This document shows positions 15,446 through 24,012 of a DNA stretch of 38,250 nucleotides, piece by piece. Both the position numbers and the translations under genes were made by a program. The DNA comes from Rhodobacter sp. CACIA14H1 (lineage in GTDB: Bacteria > Pseudomonadota > Alphaproteobacteria > Rhodobacterales > Rhodobacteraceae), in assembly GCA_000500915.1 (NCBI GenBank), contig AYNO01000014.1, forward strand, positions 1-38,250, written 5' to 3'. Within the stretch, counting starts at the first letter, position 1, and the number at the start of each line of letters is the position of its first letter. The notes below the pieces were generated by a model, which saw nothing but the letters and a program-made list of their open reading frames with translations, did not search any database and had not been told where the DNA came from.

Positions 15446-16080
15446 CGGACAGACGCAGCACGGAAGACCTGATCCGCGATATGGCGTCCTTCCCCCCGCC
15501 TGCCCGGTTCGACGCCGCTGCGGCGCTGGGGGGAATGGCGGTTCTGATGCTGGCAGGGCTGGGCCTGTACTTTGCGGGCTTCGGTTTGCGGGCCGATCTG
15601 GTTTCTGCCTGGAACCATCTGCCGGTGCAGGCCAAGACAGTCCTGCCGGTCCTGCTGTCGGGGTCGGCCCTCTGGATTGCGCTGCAATCGGCGCGGCCCG
15701 GGGGGCGGCTGGTCCTTTGGCCCATTGCGGTTCCGGTCCTGCTGGCCCTTGCGATGGTGCTTCAACGCTTTGCCATTGCCGAAGGCGACCTGCTTGCCGA
15801 GGCCATGGGCCGGACGGCGCTTGCCTGTCTGGGCTCCATCGCCCTGATCTCGGCGCTTCCGCTTGCCGCCGGCATCCATTTCTTCCGCCGGACGGCGCCG
15901 ACACGCCCGGTCCTGACGGGTGCCTTGCTGGGTCTTGGGGTCGGGGCGGGTGTCGCGGCGGGGTATGCCCTGCATTGCAGCGAGGATTCGCCGCTTTTCT
16001 TCGTGGCGTGGTACGGGCTGGCGATCACCGGCGTCGCGGGGGCGGGTGCTTGGCTGGGGCATCGCTACCTGCGTTGGTGA
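15442..16080 (+). CDS. nrsF: NrsF-type membrane anti-sigma factor (DUF1109)
   Basis: 212 residues with a short cytoplasmic N-terminus (STEDLIRDMASFPPP) and six membrane helices, the layout of DUF1109 proteins. Caulobacter NrsF holds SigF at the inner membrane and releases it on heavy-metal or oxidative stress, depending on two conserved cysteines (131 and 181). Here the only two cysteines are C129 (TALACLG) and C179 (ALHCSED), nearly the same positions. Start overlaps the sigma stop (ATGA). It is the last gene of the operon and should act as its metal or redox sensor. Confidence 0.92.
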   Translation: MTDRRSTEDLIRDMASFPPPARFDAAAALGGMAVLMLAGLGLYFAGFGLRADLVSAWNHLPVQAKTVLPVLLSGSALWIALQSARPGGRLVLWPIAVPVLLALAMVLQRFAIAEGDLLAEAMGRTALACLGSIALISALPLAAGIHFFRRTAPTRPVLTGALLGLGVGAGVAAGYALHCSEDSPLFFVAWYGLAITGVAGAGAWLGHRYLRW

Positions 16081-16119
16081 AACCACGGCCTGCGCGGATG
16101 CGGCCTGTGCAGCGGCGGA

Positions 16120-16728
16120 TCAATGTCCGCCGAGGATCGAGGCACTGACCTGCATGAGGAAGGCCCATTCGTCCTGCAGTTCGAATTTCCCTTTGGTCTT
16201 CCGGTCGATCGTCAGGAAGGAATGCCCGTGGACGAAGGTCCAGAGCGCGTAGGCCCTGATCCTGACGATCGGATCATCGGGGGATCTTTCCAGAACGGCC
16301 GCCACGGCACGCAGCACCACCCCGAAACAGGCAGCGCCCTTTCCTTCCAGATGCGGGTCCCCGTCGTGCCCTTCGGTCAGACCGAAGACGAGGCGGAAGA
16401 CGCCCGGACCCGCGCGGGCGAAATCGACATAGGCCTGTCCGATCGCCGCGACGGATTCATAGGAACCTGCCCTGTGCCGTGCGGCTGCGGTCTCCATCGC
16501 GTCGCGTAGCCGGTCCATCCCCGCGCTTGCCACGGCCCGCAGGAGTTCGGGGCGGTCCTTGAAATGCTTGTACGGCGCGGCGGAACTCACTCCGGCGCGG
16601 CGCGCGGCCTCGGCGACGGAAAAACCGTCCGGGCCGTGGGTTTCCACCAGTTCCGCCACGGCGGCGATCAACTGCGCACGCAGATCGCCGTGGTGATAGC
16701 TGCTGCGCGGGGTGGTCCGTTCCGGCAT
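16120..16728 (-). CDS. TetR family regulator of the RND efflux genes
   Basis: 202 residues from ATG 16728 (in-frame starts at 16764 and 16797 lie in the intergenic side and add non-family sequence). HTH at about 15-60: SVAEAARRAGVSSAAPYKHFKDRPELLRAV. The C-terminal domain contains WTFVHGHSFL, resembling the WHG-type TetR effector domain. Divergent from the membrane-fusion and RND pump genes; two related operator-like sequences lie in the spacer. It convergently faces the end of the bufferin operon. Confidence 0.9.
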   Translation of the reverse strand: MPERTTPRSSYHHGDLRAQLIAAVAELVETHGPDGFSVAEAARRAGVSSAAPYKHFKDRPELLRAVASAGMDRLRDAMETAAARHRAGSYESVAAIGQAYVDFARAGPGVFRLVFGLTEGHDGDPHLEGKGAACFGVVLRAVAAVLERSPDDPIVRIRAYALWTFVHGHSFLTIDRKTKGKFELQDEWAFLMQVSASILGGH

Positions 16729-16796
16729 CGGTCGTTCCAAGGAGTGCTGCGGCACGTCGGGCATAAGGGGGCAATCGGCGGGCGGATGCAATGGCA

Positions 16797-16846
16797 CTTG
16801 CCAAGTAAGTGATCCTTACATAAGTTAGCGACACTTACTTTGCAAG
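16797..16846. promoter_or_regulatory. Tandem TetR operators between regulator and RND pump
   Basis: Outer arms CTTGCCAAGTAAGTG (16797-16811) and CACTTACTTTGCAAG (16832-16846) are inverted with one mismatch. Each half also holds its own inverted repeat: GTAAG-TGATC-CTTAC on the left and TAAGT-N7-ACTTA on the right. This suggests two adjacent dimer sites covering both divergent promoters. Confidence 0.75.
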
Positions 16847-16863
16847 AATCATATGGGGTCGCC

Positions 16864-17988
16864 ATGGCGCGTATCTGGGGACGGCGGGTTTGGGCCATCG
16901 TGGCGCTGGGGGTGCTTCCCCTTGGTGCCTTTGCGGTGGCGAGTGCGGTGTTGCTGCCCGGCGCGGGCGACGCTTCCGCCCCGGCGGAGCGTCTGCCCCA
17001 GCCGGTACGGGTTACCGCCATCTCCTTCGGGTCCGCAGAGCGGATCGCCACCTATACGGGCACGATCCGCCCGCGCCACGAGGTGGCGATGGGTTTCCGC
17101 GTCCCGGGAAAGATCGTCTCGCGCGAGGTCGATATCGGCGACCCGGTCCTGCGGGGGCAGGTTCTTGCACGGCTCGATGACACGGATGCGCGGTTGCAGG
17201 AGGAGCTTGCCGCTGCCGAGGACGAGGCGGCCCGTGTCGATCACCGGCGTGCTTTGGCAGAGGTCGAGCGGAGCAGAAAGCTCTTCGGCGAAGGCCACAT
17301 CGCGCAAGCCGCCCTAGACCGCGCGGTGAGCGGCGAAGCGGAAGCCGCGTCGCGGGCCGAAAGGGCGGGGCGTGCGCTTGCGCTGGCGCGGAACGCTCTG
17401 GCCTATACTCGGCTTGTCGCGGATGCGGACGGCGTCGTGACATCGGCACCGGGCGAGGTGGGGCAGGTCGTCGCGGCCGGAACGCCCGTGATATCCGTGG
17501 CGCGGTCGGGTGCCTTGGATGTCGTCTTCGCCCTGCCCGAAACGGACCGCACCCTGCTGCAGGGTGCGGCCGCACGCGGTGCGATCTGGGATGACAGCCG
17601 GACGGACTTTCCGCTGAGCCTGCGCGACATCTCGCCCGACGTCGATCCGGCCGGGCGGACCTACAAGGTCCGGATGGCTATGGATGCCGCCGTTGCGGGC
17701 GCCGATCTGGGGCGGACGGTCACCGTGACCGTTGCGAAGGCCGCGGGAGCGCCGGTCGCAACCGTGCCGCTGGCTGCTGTCATCGACGACGGGGCAGGGC
17801 CGGGCGTCTGGCGCGTCACGGGCAACAGGGTCGATCGCGTGCCGGTCGAGATCGTTTCCGCTTCGGGCCAGACGGCGGCGATCCGCGGGGCCCTGGCCGA
17901 GGGGGAGTTGGTCGTCAGTCTCGGTGCCCACAAGGTCGATCCGGCGCGTCCGGTGCGGGTCGTCGAACACCGTTCGGCAGGAGAGTGA
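16864..17988 (+). CDS. RND efflux periplasmic adaptor (membrane fusion protein, HlyD/AcrA family)
   Basis: 374 residues. N-terminal membrane anchor or signal (about 8-32), then a lipoyl-like half (TGTIRPRHEVAMGFRVPGKIVSREVDIGDPVLRGQVLARLDDTD), a helical hairpin (about 110-170), the second lipoyl half (ALAYTRLVADADGVVTSAPGEVGQVVAAG), and beta-barrel and membrane-proximal domains. It links the inner-membrane RND pump to an outer-membrane channel, which is not encoded here. Start ATG 16864 is preferred over the upstream TTG at 16840, which lies in the operator. The pump gene follows 4 bp later. Confidence 0.93.
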   Translation: MARIWGRRVWAIVALGVLPLGAFAVASAVLLPGAGDASAPAERLPQPVRVTAISFGSAERIATYTGTIRPRHEVAMGFRVPGKIVSREVDIGDPVLRGQVLARLDDTDARLQEELAAAEDEAARVDHRRALAEVERSRKLFGEGHIAQAALDRAVSGEAEAASRAERAGRALALARNALAYTRLVADADGVVTSAPGEVGQVVAAGTPVISVARSGALDVVFALPETDRTLLQGAAARGAIWDDSRTDFPLSLRDISPDVDPAGRTYKVRMAMDAAVAGADLGRTVTVTVAKAAGAPVATVPLAAVIDDGAGPGVWRVTGNRVDRVPVEIVSASGQTAAIRGALAEGELVVSLGAHKVDPARPVRVVEHRSAGE

Positions 17989-17992
17989 CCGG

Positions 17993-20900
17993 ATGCGCAA
18001 TCTGAACCTCTCGCTCCTGTCGGTCACCAATCCGGCAGTCACGCTTTTCGCCATCCTCGTCGCCTTGGCTGCAGGGGCCATGGCCTATGTGAACCTCGGT
18101 CGCGCCGAGGACCCGACGTTCACGATCAAGACGATGGTCGTCACGGCGGTCTGGCCGGGCGCGACGGCGGAAGAGATCCAGAACCTCGTGGCAGAGCCGA
18201 TGGAGAAGCGGATCCAGGAACTTCCCGAACTGGACCATATCCGGACCTTTTCGCGCCCCGGGGCGGCCGTGCTGCAGGTGCAGCTGAAGGACTCGGTCCG
18301 CGAGGCGCAACCCGTCTGGTATCAGGTCCGCAAGAGACTGGGCGACCTGCGTCCCACATTGCCGCAGGGTGTGATCGGCCCCTTCTTCAACGACGAGTAC
18401 GGCGACGTGTTCTCGGCCATTTACATGGTGACGGGCGAGGGGCTCGGGCGCGCGGAGCTCAGGTCCTATGCCGAGCGGTTGCGGACACGGCTTCTTGCGG
18501 TCGAGGATGCGGCCAAGGTCGCGTTGATCGGCGAGGTGGAGCAGCGGGTCTGGGTGGAAATCAGCCATCGTCGACTGGCGACGCTCGGGATCGTGCCGCA
18601 GACCATCTTCGATGCCATCGGCCGGCAGAATGCCATCACGGGGGCGGGGGCGATCCAGACAGTGGCAGACGAGGTGCAGGTGCGCGTGACGGGCGGTCTG
18701 GACAGTCTGGACGCCTTGCGCGACCTGCCGGTTCCGGCCGGCGGAACGGTGATCCGGCTGGGCGACATCGCCGAGGTGAAGCGGGGCTACGAGGAACCGC
18801 CCGGCTATCTGGCCTTTTTCGAAGGGCAGCCGGCCGTGGGTGTGGGCGTCGCGATGGCCGACGGGGCGAATGTCGTCGCACTGGGCGGGCGACTGGAGAC
18901 CGAGGTTGCGGCATTCCGCGCCGACCTGCCGCTTGGCGTGGAGGTGACGCAGGTGTCGGATCAGGCGGACATCGTGACCCATGCCTTCGACGAGTTCATC
19001 AAGACCTTCATCGAGGCGCTGGTCATCGTCCTTGTCGTGTCCTTCGTCACGCTGGGCTGGCGGACTGGGATTGTCGTGGCCCTGTCCGTGCCGATCGTTC
19101 TGGCGGTCATGTTTGTCGTGATGCAGGCTTTGGGAATGAATTTCGATCGGATCACGCTGGGCGCTCTGATCATCGCTCTGGGGCTGCTGGTCGATGATGC
19201 CATCATCGCGGTGGAGATGATGGTGGTGAAGATCGAGCAGGGCTATGACCGCATCGCGGCGGCCTCGGCCGCGTGGTCCTCGACGGCTTTCCCCATGCTG
19301 ACCGGCACCTTGGTGACCGCTGCGGGCTTCCTGCCCGTGGGGCTGGCGAAATCGACGAGTGGCGAATATGCGGGCAACATCTTCTGGGTGGTCGGCATCG
19401 CGTTCGTCGTGTCGTGGTTCGTGGCGGTGATCGTGACGCCCTATCTGGGCCTGAAACTTCTGCCCCAACCGAAACCCGGCAGGCGGCACGGATATGACGG
19501 CCGCCTCTACCGTGCTTTGCGCGTGGGCGTGACGGCATCGCTGCGGGCCCGTTGGTGGGTGATCGGGGCAACCGTCGCCGCCCTTCTGGCGACCGGCGTC
19601 GGTATGGGTTTCGTGCAGCAGCAGTTCTTCCCCACCTCGGCCCGCGCGGAACTGTTCATCGAGACACGGATGCCCGAAGGGTCTTCCATAGATGCGACCA
19701 CCCGGGCGGCGCTGGCTGCCGAGGCAATCGTCAAGGGCGACCCGGACGTGCGTTTCAGTTCCACCTATGTCGGCGCCGGTGCGCCGCGATTCTTCTTTGC
19801 CTTGAACCCGGCGCTGCCGAATCCTTCGTTCGCGCTGACCGTGATCATGGCGACGGACTCTGCCGCACGGGATCGCCTGAGGGCCAGGATCGAGGCGGCG
19901 GTTGCGGCAGGTGCGGTGCCGCAAGCGCGGATACGGGTCGATCAGATCGTCTTCGGTCCGCCGGTCGGTTTTCCGGTGCAGTTCCGCGTGATCGGCCCTG
20001 ACCCGGCAGAGGTCAGGCGGATCGCAACCGATGTGCGGGCCGCCATGGTTGCCAACCCGAATACGGTGGAACCGCAGTTCGACTGGAACGAACAGGCGAA
20101 GACGCTGGATGTCCGGCTGGATCAGGACCGCATCCGTGCGCTGGGGCTGAACACGGCGGACGTCTCGAACACGCTGCAGACGCTGTTGTCCGGCGTGAAG
20201 GTCAGCGAGTTCCGCGAGGGGACGGACCTGATCGACATCGTCGTCCGCGCCCCGCAGGAGGAGCGTGCCGATCCCTCGCGACTGTCCGACCTGACGATCC
20301 TGCTGCCGAACGGGGCGGCGGTGCCGCTGTCGCAGCTTGCCAGGGTGTCCTACGGATTCGAAGAGCCGATCCTGTGGCGCCGCAACAGGGACATGGTCCT
20401 GACCGTCCGCGCCGATGTCGTGCCGGGCATCCAGGCGCCGACGGTGACGGCGCAATTGCTGCCTGCACTGCAACCCGTCATCGATGCCTTGCCGGCCGGA
20501 TACCGGATCGAGATGGGCGGGGCGGTCGAGGAAAGCGCCAAGGCCAACGCGGCCCTGTTCAAGGTGTTTCCGCTGATGTTCCTTGTCATGCTGTCGCTGC
20601 TGATGCTGCAGTTGCGAAGCTTTCCGAAGCTGTTCCTCGTCTTCCTGACGGCCCCGCTGGGCGCCATCGGGGCGGTGGCGGCGCTTCTGGCTTTTGATGC
20701 GCCCTTCGGCTTCGTCGCTTTGCTGGGCGTGATCGCCCTGGCGGGAATGATCATGCGGAACACCGTCATCCTTGTGGACCAGATCGACCATGATCTGGCA
20801 GCAGGTGCGACGCCATGGGATGCCATCGTCGAAAGCACGGTGCGTCGCGCACGACCTGTCGTCCTGACGGCAATGGCGGCAATCCTGGCGATGATCCCGC

Positions 20901-21091
20901 TCGTGCGGTCGGTTTTCTGGGGGCCGATGGCCATGGCCATCATGGGCGGGCTGATCGTCGCGACGGTGCTGACGCTTTTCTTCCTGCCGGCGCTCTATGC
21001 GGCGTGGTTCCGTGTCCGGCAGGACAGCCCGCCCGACAGGGTGTCCGCCACACCCGCACCCGTCCCGGCGCTGCGCCTTGCAGGTGAATGA
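17993..21091 (+). CDS. RND efflux transporter permease (AcrB/MexK-like)
   Basis: 1032 residues, the full length for the hydrophobe/amphiphile efflux family, with 12 membrane helices and two large periplasmic loops. The start motif AEDPTFTIKTMVVTAVWPGATAEEIQNLVAEPMEK is conserved. The proton-relay aspartates are visible in GLLVDDAIIAVEMMV (about 400). It forms a proton-driven drug exporter with the upstream adaptor. AGGAG at 17979-17983 supports ATG 17993. Substrate unknown. A hairpin GGCAGGGC / GCCCTGCC follows at 21122-21143. Confidence 0.95.
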   Translation: MRNLNLSLLSVTNPAVTLFAILVALAAGAMAYVNLGRAEDPTFTIKTMVVTAVWPGATAEEIQNLVAEPMEKRIQELPELDHIRTFSRPGAAVLQVQLKDSVREAQPVWYQVRKRLGDLRPTLPQGVIGPFFNDEYGDVFSAIYMVTGEGLGRAELRSYAERLRTRLLAVEDAAKVALIGEVEQRVWVEISHRRLATLGIVPQTIFDAIGRQNAITGAGAIQTVADEVQVRVTGGLDSLDALRDLPVPAGGTVIRLGDIAEVKRGYEEPPGYLAFFEGQPAVGVGVAMADGANVVALGGRLETEVAAFRADLPLGVEVTQVSDQADIVTHAFDEFIKTFIEALVIVLVVSFVTLGWRTGIVVALSVPIVLAVMFVVMQALGMNFDRITLGALIIALGLLVDDAIIAVEMMVVKIEQGYDRIAAASAAWSSTAFPMLTGTLVTAAGFLPVGLAKSTSGEYAGNIFWVVGIAFVVSWFVAVIVTPYLGLKLLPQPKPGRRHGYDGRLYRALRVGVTASLRARWWVIGATVAALLATGVGMGFVQQQFFPTSARAELFIETRMPEGSSIDATTRAALAAEAIVKGDPDVRFSSTYVGAGAPRFFFALNPALPNPSFALTVIMATDSAARDRLRARIEAAVAAGAVPQARIRVDQIVFGPPVGFPVQFRVIGPDPAEVRRIATDVRAAMVANPNTVEPQFDWNEQAKTLDVRLDQDRIRALGLNTADVSNTLQTLLSGVKVSEFREGTDLIDIVVRAPQEERADPSRLSDLTILLPNGAAVPLSQLARVSYGFEEPILWRRNRDMVLTVRADVVPGIQAPTVTAQLLPALQPVIDALPAGYRIEMGGAVEESAKANAALFKVFPLMFLVMLSLLMLQLRSFPKLFLVFLTAPLGAIGAVAALLAFDAPFGFVALLGVIALAGMIMRNTVILVDQIDHDLAAGATPWDAIVESTVRRARPVVLTAMAAILAMIPLVRSVFWGPMAMAIMGGLIVATVLTLFFLPALYAAWFRVRQDSPPDRVSATPAPVPALRLAGE

Positions 21092-21121
21092 TCCGGCCGG
21101 CGGTGTCCCCGGCGGCCTGCG

Positions 21122-21143
21122 GGCAGGGCCATCCCGCCCTGCC
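21122..21143 (+). terminator. Hairpin after the RND pump gene
   Basis: GGCAGGGC (21122-21129) and GCCCTGCC (21136-21143) form a perfect 8-bp stem with a 6-nt loop, 30 bp after the stop. No T-run follows. Confidence 0.5.
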
Positions 21144-21268
21144 TGACGGTCCCTGACGAAGCTTCGACAGTGCGGCCCGTGCAGGCATTGCGCGGCGGCC
21201 GGAAGCAGGGGAGAGTGGCGGCACAGGCCATCAAGGGCGACAGTCGCCGCCTGCATATCGGGGGAATC

Positions 21269-22735
21269 ATGACCAGCATCATCCGCCGCCGGATCAGTCT
21301 GGGTGTCGTCATCGGGTCGCGGGCCTTCTTCAGCCCCACCCCCTGCAAGGCGGCGCGGGACGATGTCCTTGCGCAACTGGCGCGGTTGGGGATCGATGCG
21401 GTGATCCTGCCTTTCGAGGCGACGCCCAACGGTGCGGTGCAATCCATCGCGGATGCCGATCTCTATGCCGCGCATTTCCGCGCCAATGCCGACCGGATCG
21501 ACGGTCTGGTCATCTGCCTGCCCAATTTCGGGGACGAGATCGCGGTGGCCGAACTGGTCAACCGTGCGCGGCTGGGCGTGCCCGTCCTGCTGCAGGCCAG
21601 CAATGACGAGGTGGCGAAGGTTTCCGTCCACGAACGCCGCGACGCCTTTTGCGGCAAGATCAGCGTGACCAACAATTTCTGGCAATACGGCGTGCCCTTC
21701 ACAGAAACCACGCAGCACACCTGCGACACCTGGGGCGAGGAGTTCGGGCGCGATCTGGACCGCTTTGCCCGTGTCTGCCGGACGGTGAAGGGGCTGCGCT
21801 CGGCGCGTCTGGGATCGATCGGGGCGCGGACGGGGGCCTTCCAGACCATGCGCTATTCGGAAAAGCTGCTGCAGGCAGCGGGTATCACCGTCGTCACGGT
21901 GGACCTGTCCGAGATGATGGGCGCGGCATCCGCCATATCTCCGGATGACCCCGCGCTGATCGCCACGCTGGAGAAGGTGAAGGGCTACGGGCGCATTCCG
22001 GCCCATATCCAGCCCGCCCAGATCGAGAAGCAGGCGCGCTGGACGCTGGCCGTCAACCGCTGGATCGAGGAGAACGGCTGCGACGCCTCGGCCATCCAGT
22101 GCTGGCGGTCGCTGCAGGACAATTTCGGCTGCGCGACCTGTCTGACCATGAGCATGATGGGCGAGGAGCTGATGCCGTCGGCCTGCGAGGTGGACATCAT
22201 GGGCGCGGTGTCCATGTATGCGCTGGCGCTGGCCAGCGGGGCGCCGCCCGCCATACTCGACTGGAACAACAATTACGCCTACGAGGAGGATCTCTGCGTC
22301 TGCACGCATTGCGGCAACTATCCCAAGTCCTTCATCGGCGATACGCCCGAGGTGGGCGAACTGGACGTGCTGGGCGAGACGATCGGACGGTCGAAATGCT
22401 TTGGTGCCGTGAAGGGGAAGGTGAAGGCGGGGCCGATGACCTTTTTCCGGCTGTCCACCGATGACCGAACGGGAACGGTGAAATGCTATCTGGGCGAGGG
22501 GGAGTTCACCGATCATCCCTTCGGCATGGATGGCGGGATCGCGGTGACACGGGTGCGCGATCTGCGCCGCCTGATGCGCTTTGTCACGCAGAACGGGTTT
22601 GAACACCATGTCGCCATGGTGCGCGGCCATCATGCGGGGGTGGTGGAAGAGGCGGTGAACCGCTATCTCGGCTGGCCCTTCTACCACCACGGCGCCGAGC
22701 CGGAGCCGCAGCTTTTCCGCCCGCATCGGTTCTGA
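21269..22735 (+). CDS. L-fucose/L-arabinose isomerase family protein
   Basis: 488 residues from ATG 21269 (GGGGAA just upstream; the earlier in-frame start at 21170 adds unrelated sequence). It resembles fucose isomerase-like proteins (COG2407), which use a metal ion to interconvert aldoses and ketoses. Visible features: GSRAFFSPTPCKAARDDVL near the start, TVKGLRSARLGSIGARTGAF, SACEVDIMGAVSMYAL and DWNNNYAYEEDLCVCTHCGNYPKSF with three closely spaced cysteines. No transporter or kinase for a sugar adjoins it. It is convergent with arsJ. Substrate not determined. Confidence 0.8.
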   Translation: MTSIIRRRISLGVVIGSRAFFSPTPCKAARDDVLAQLARLGIDAVILPFEATPNGAVQSIADADLYAAHFRANADRIDGLVICLPNFGDEIAVAELVNRARLGVPVLLQASNDEVAKVSVHERRDAFCGKISVTNNFWQYGVPFTETTQHTCDTWGEEFGRDLDRFARVCRTVKGLRSARLGSIGARTGAFQTMRYSEKLLQAAGITVVTVDLSEMMGAASAISPDDPALIATLEKVKGYGRIPAHIQPAQIEKQARWTLAVNRWIEENGCDASAIQCWRSLQDNFGCATCLTMSMMGEELMPSACEVDIMGAVSMYALALASGAPPAILDWNNNYAYEEDLCVCTHCGNYPKSFIGDTPEVGELDVLGETIGRSKCFGAVKGKVKAGPMTFFRLSTDDRTGTVKCYLGEGEFTDHPFGMDGGIAVTRVRDLRRLMRFVTQNGFEHHVAMVRGHHAGVVEEAVNRYLGWPFYHHGAEPEPQLFRPHRF

Positions 22736-22758
22736 ACTGCGTCTGCCGCCCTGCGCCG

Positions 22759-24009
22759 TCAGTCCTGCGGCAGCAGCCTGCGGGCGGCAAGCCAGCTTGC
22801 CCCCGCCATCGCGCCTGCCGTGGCGAGGCAGAGCGGCAAGCCGCCCCACTGGTAGCTGAGCCCAGACAAGAGCGTGCCCGCCAGCCGCCCTGCGGCATTG
22901 GCCATGTAGTAGAAGCCCACGTCGCGGGTGATGCGGTCCGCCGATCCGAAGGCGAGGATCAGGTAGGAATGGACCGAGGAATTCACCGCGAAAACGAAGC
23001 CGAAGAGCAGCAGCCCCGCCACCAGAACCGCCGTCAGCCAGGGGGAGGGTTCCCCTGCCAGAAGGGCCGCCAGCGCCAGCGCCAGCGGGATGGGGGGCAG
23101 CAGGCCGGCCCAGAGGACGGCGCTGCGCCGGATGCCGGCCTCGGGGCGGGTGCGGGCGCCGAGGAGGCGGGGGGCGGCGGCCTGCACCGCGCCATAGGCG
23201 ATGATCCACAGCGCCATGAACCCGCCGACGAGGAAGAACGCCTCGCGCCGGCCTTCGGCGGTGCCGTCGGACAGGACGGACTGGAAATAGACCGGGATGC
23301 CGACGACGAACCAGACATCCCGCGCCCCGAAGAGGAAGAGGCGGGCAAGGGAAAGGCGGTTCACGCGCGGGTCGCGGGAGCGCCAGCCTGACCATGTCTC
23401 GGCCGCCTTCATCCGTCCCGGCAGACCGGCGGGCAGGAACAGCAGGACAGCCGTCAGGATCAGCGCAAGGATCGCGGCCATGGTCCAGACGGCGGCGGTG
23501 AATCCCGCCAGTGCCAGAAGCGCCGCGCCGAGGAAGAAGCCCGCGCCCTTGACCGCGTTCTTCGATCCGGTCAGCAGCGCGACCCAGCGGAACAGCCCGC
23601 CCTCCGCAGCGGGGGCCAGCAGTTTGACCGCCGATTTCGAGGACATCTTGGCCAGATCCTTGGCCACGCCCGACACCCCCTGCACCGCCATGACGAAGGC
23701 GACGGAGGCGGGGATGGTCCATGCCGGATCAAGCTGCGCCAGCGCCCCCAGCGCGGCAATCTGGAGCGCGAGCCCGGCATGGAGCGTGGCGGCAAGGCCG
23801 AAGCGGGCGGCAAGCCAGCCCGCGCCGAGGTTCGTCACGATCCCCGCCAGTTCATAGAGCAGGAACAGCCATGCAAGCTGGAGCGGGCTGAAGCCCAGCC
23901 CGTTGAAATGCAGCAGCACCAGCATCCGCAGCGCCCCGTCGGACAGCATGAAGGCCCAATAGGCGGCGGTGACGGCGGCATAGGCGCGGATCGGATCGGG
24001 CGTCGCCAT
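22759..24009 (-). CDS. arsJ: ArsJ, organoarsenical efflux MFS transporter
   Basis: 416 residues with about 12 membrane helices. The MFS core and the SGVAKDLAKMSSKSAVKLL segment are typical of ArsJ. ArsJ exports 1-arseno-3-phosphoglycerate, the unstable product made when glyceraldehyde-3-phosphate dehydrogenase uses arsenate instead of phosphate. The gene directly follows that dehydrogenase (3 bp apart), the pairing that defines this resistance pathway. Last gene of the arsRC-gap-arsJ unit and convergent with the fucose isomerase-like gene. Confidence 0.92.
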   Translation of the reverse strand: MATPDPIRAYAAVTAAYWAFMLSDGALRMLVLLHFNGLGFSPLQLAWLFLLYELAGIVTNLGAGWLAARFGLAATLHAGLALQIAALGALAQLDPAWTIPASVAFVMAVQGVSGVAKDLAKMSSKSAVKLLAPAAEGGLFRWVALLTGSKNAVKGAGFFLGAALLALAGFTAAVWTMAAILALILTAVLLFLPAGLPGRMKAAETWSGWRSRDPRVNRLSLARLFLFGARDVWFVVGIPVYFQSVLSDGTAEGRREAFFLVGGFMALWIIAYGAVQAAAPRLLGARTRPEAGIRRSAVLWAGLLPPIPLALALAALLAGEPSPWLTAVLVAGLLLFGFVFAVNSSVHSYLILAFGSADRITRDVGFYYMANAAGRLAGTLLSGLSYQWGGLPLCLATAGAMAGASWLAARRLLPQD

Positions 24010-24012
24010 CGG

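Noticed and set aside
17915-23722. Very long minus-strand frame of 1935 codons opposite the RND and sugar isomerase genes
   Set aside because: A shadow of high-GC genes on the other strand; the translation is rich in Arg, His, Gln and Pro with no domain.
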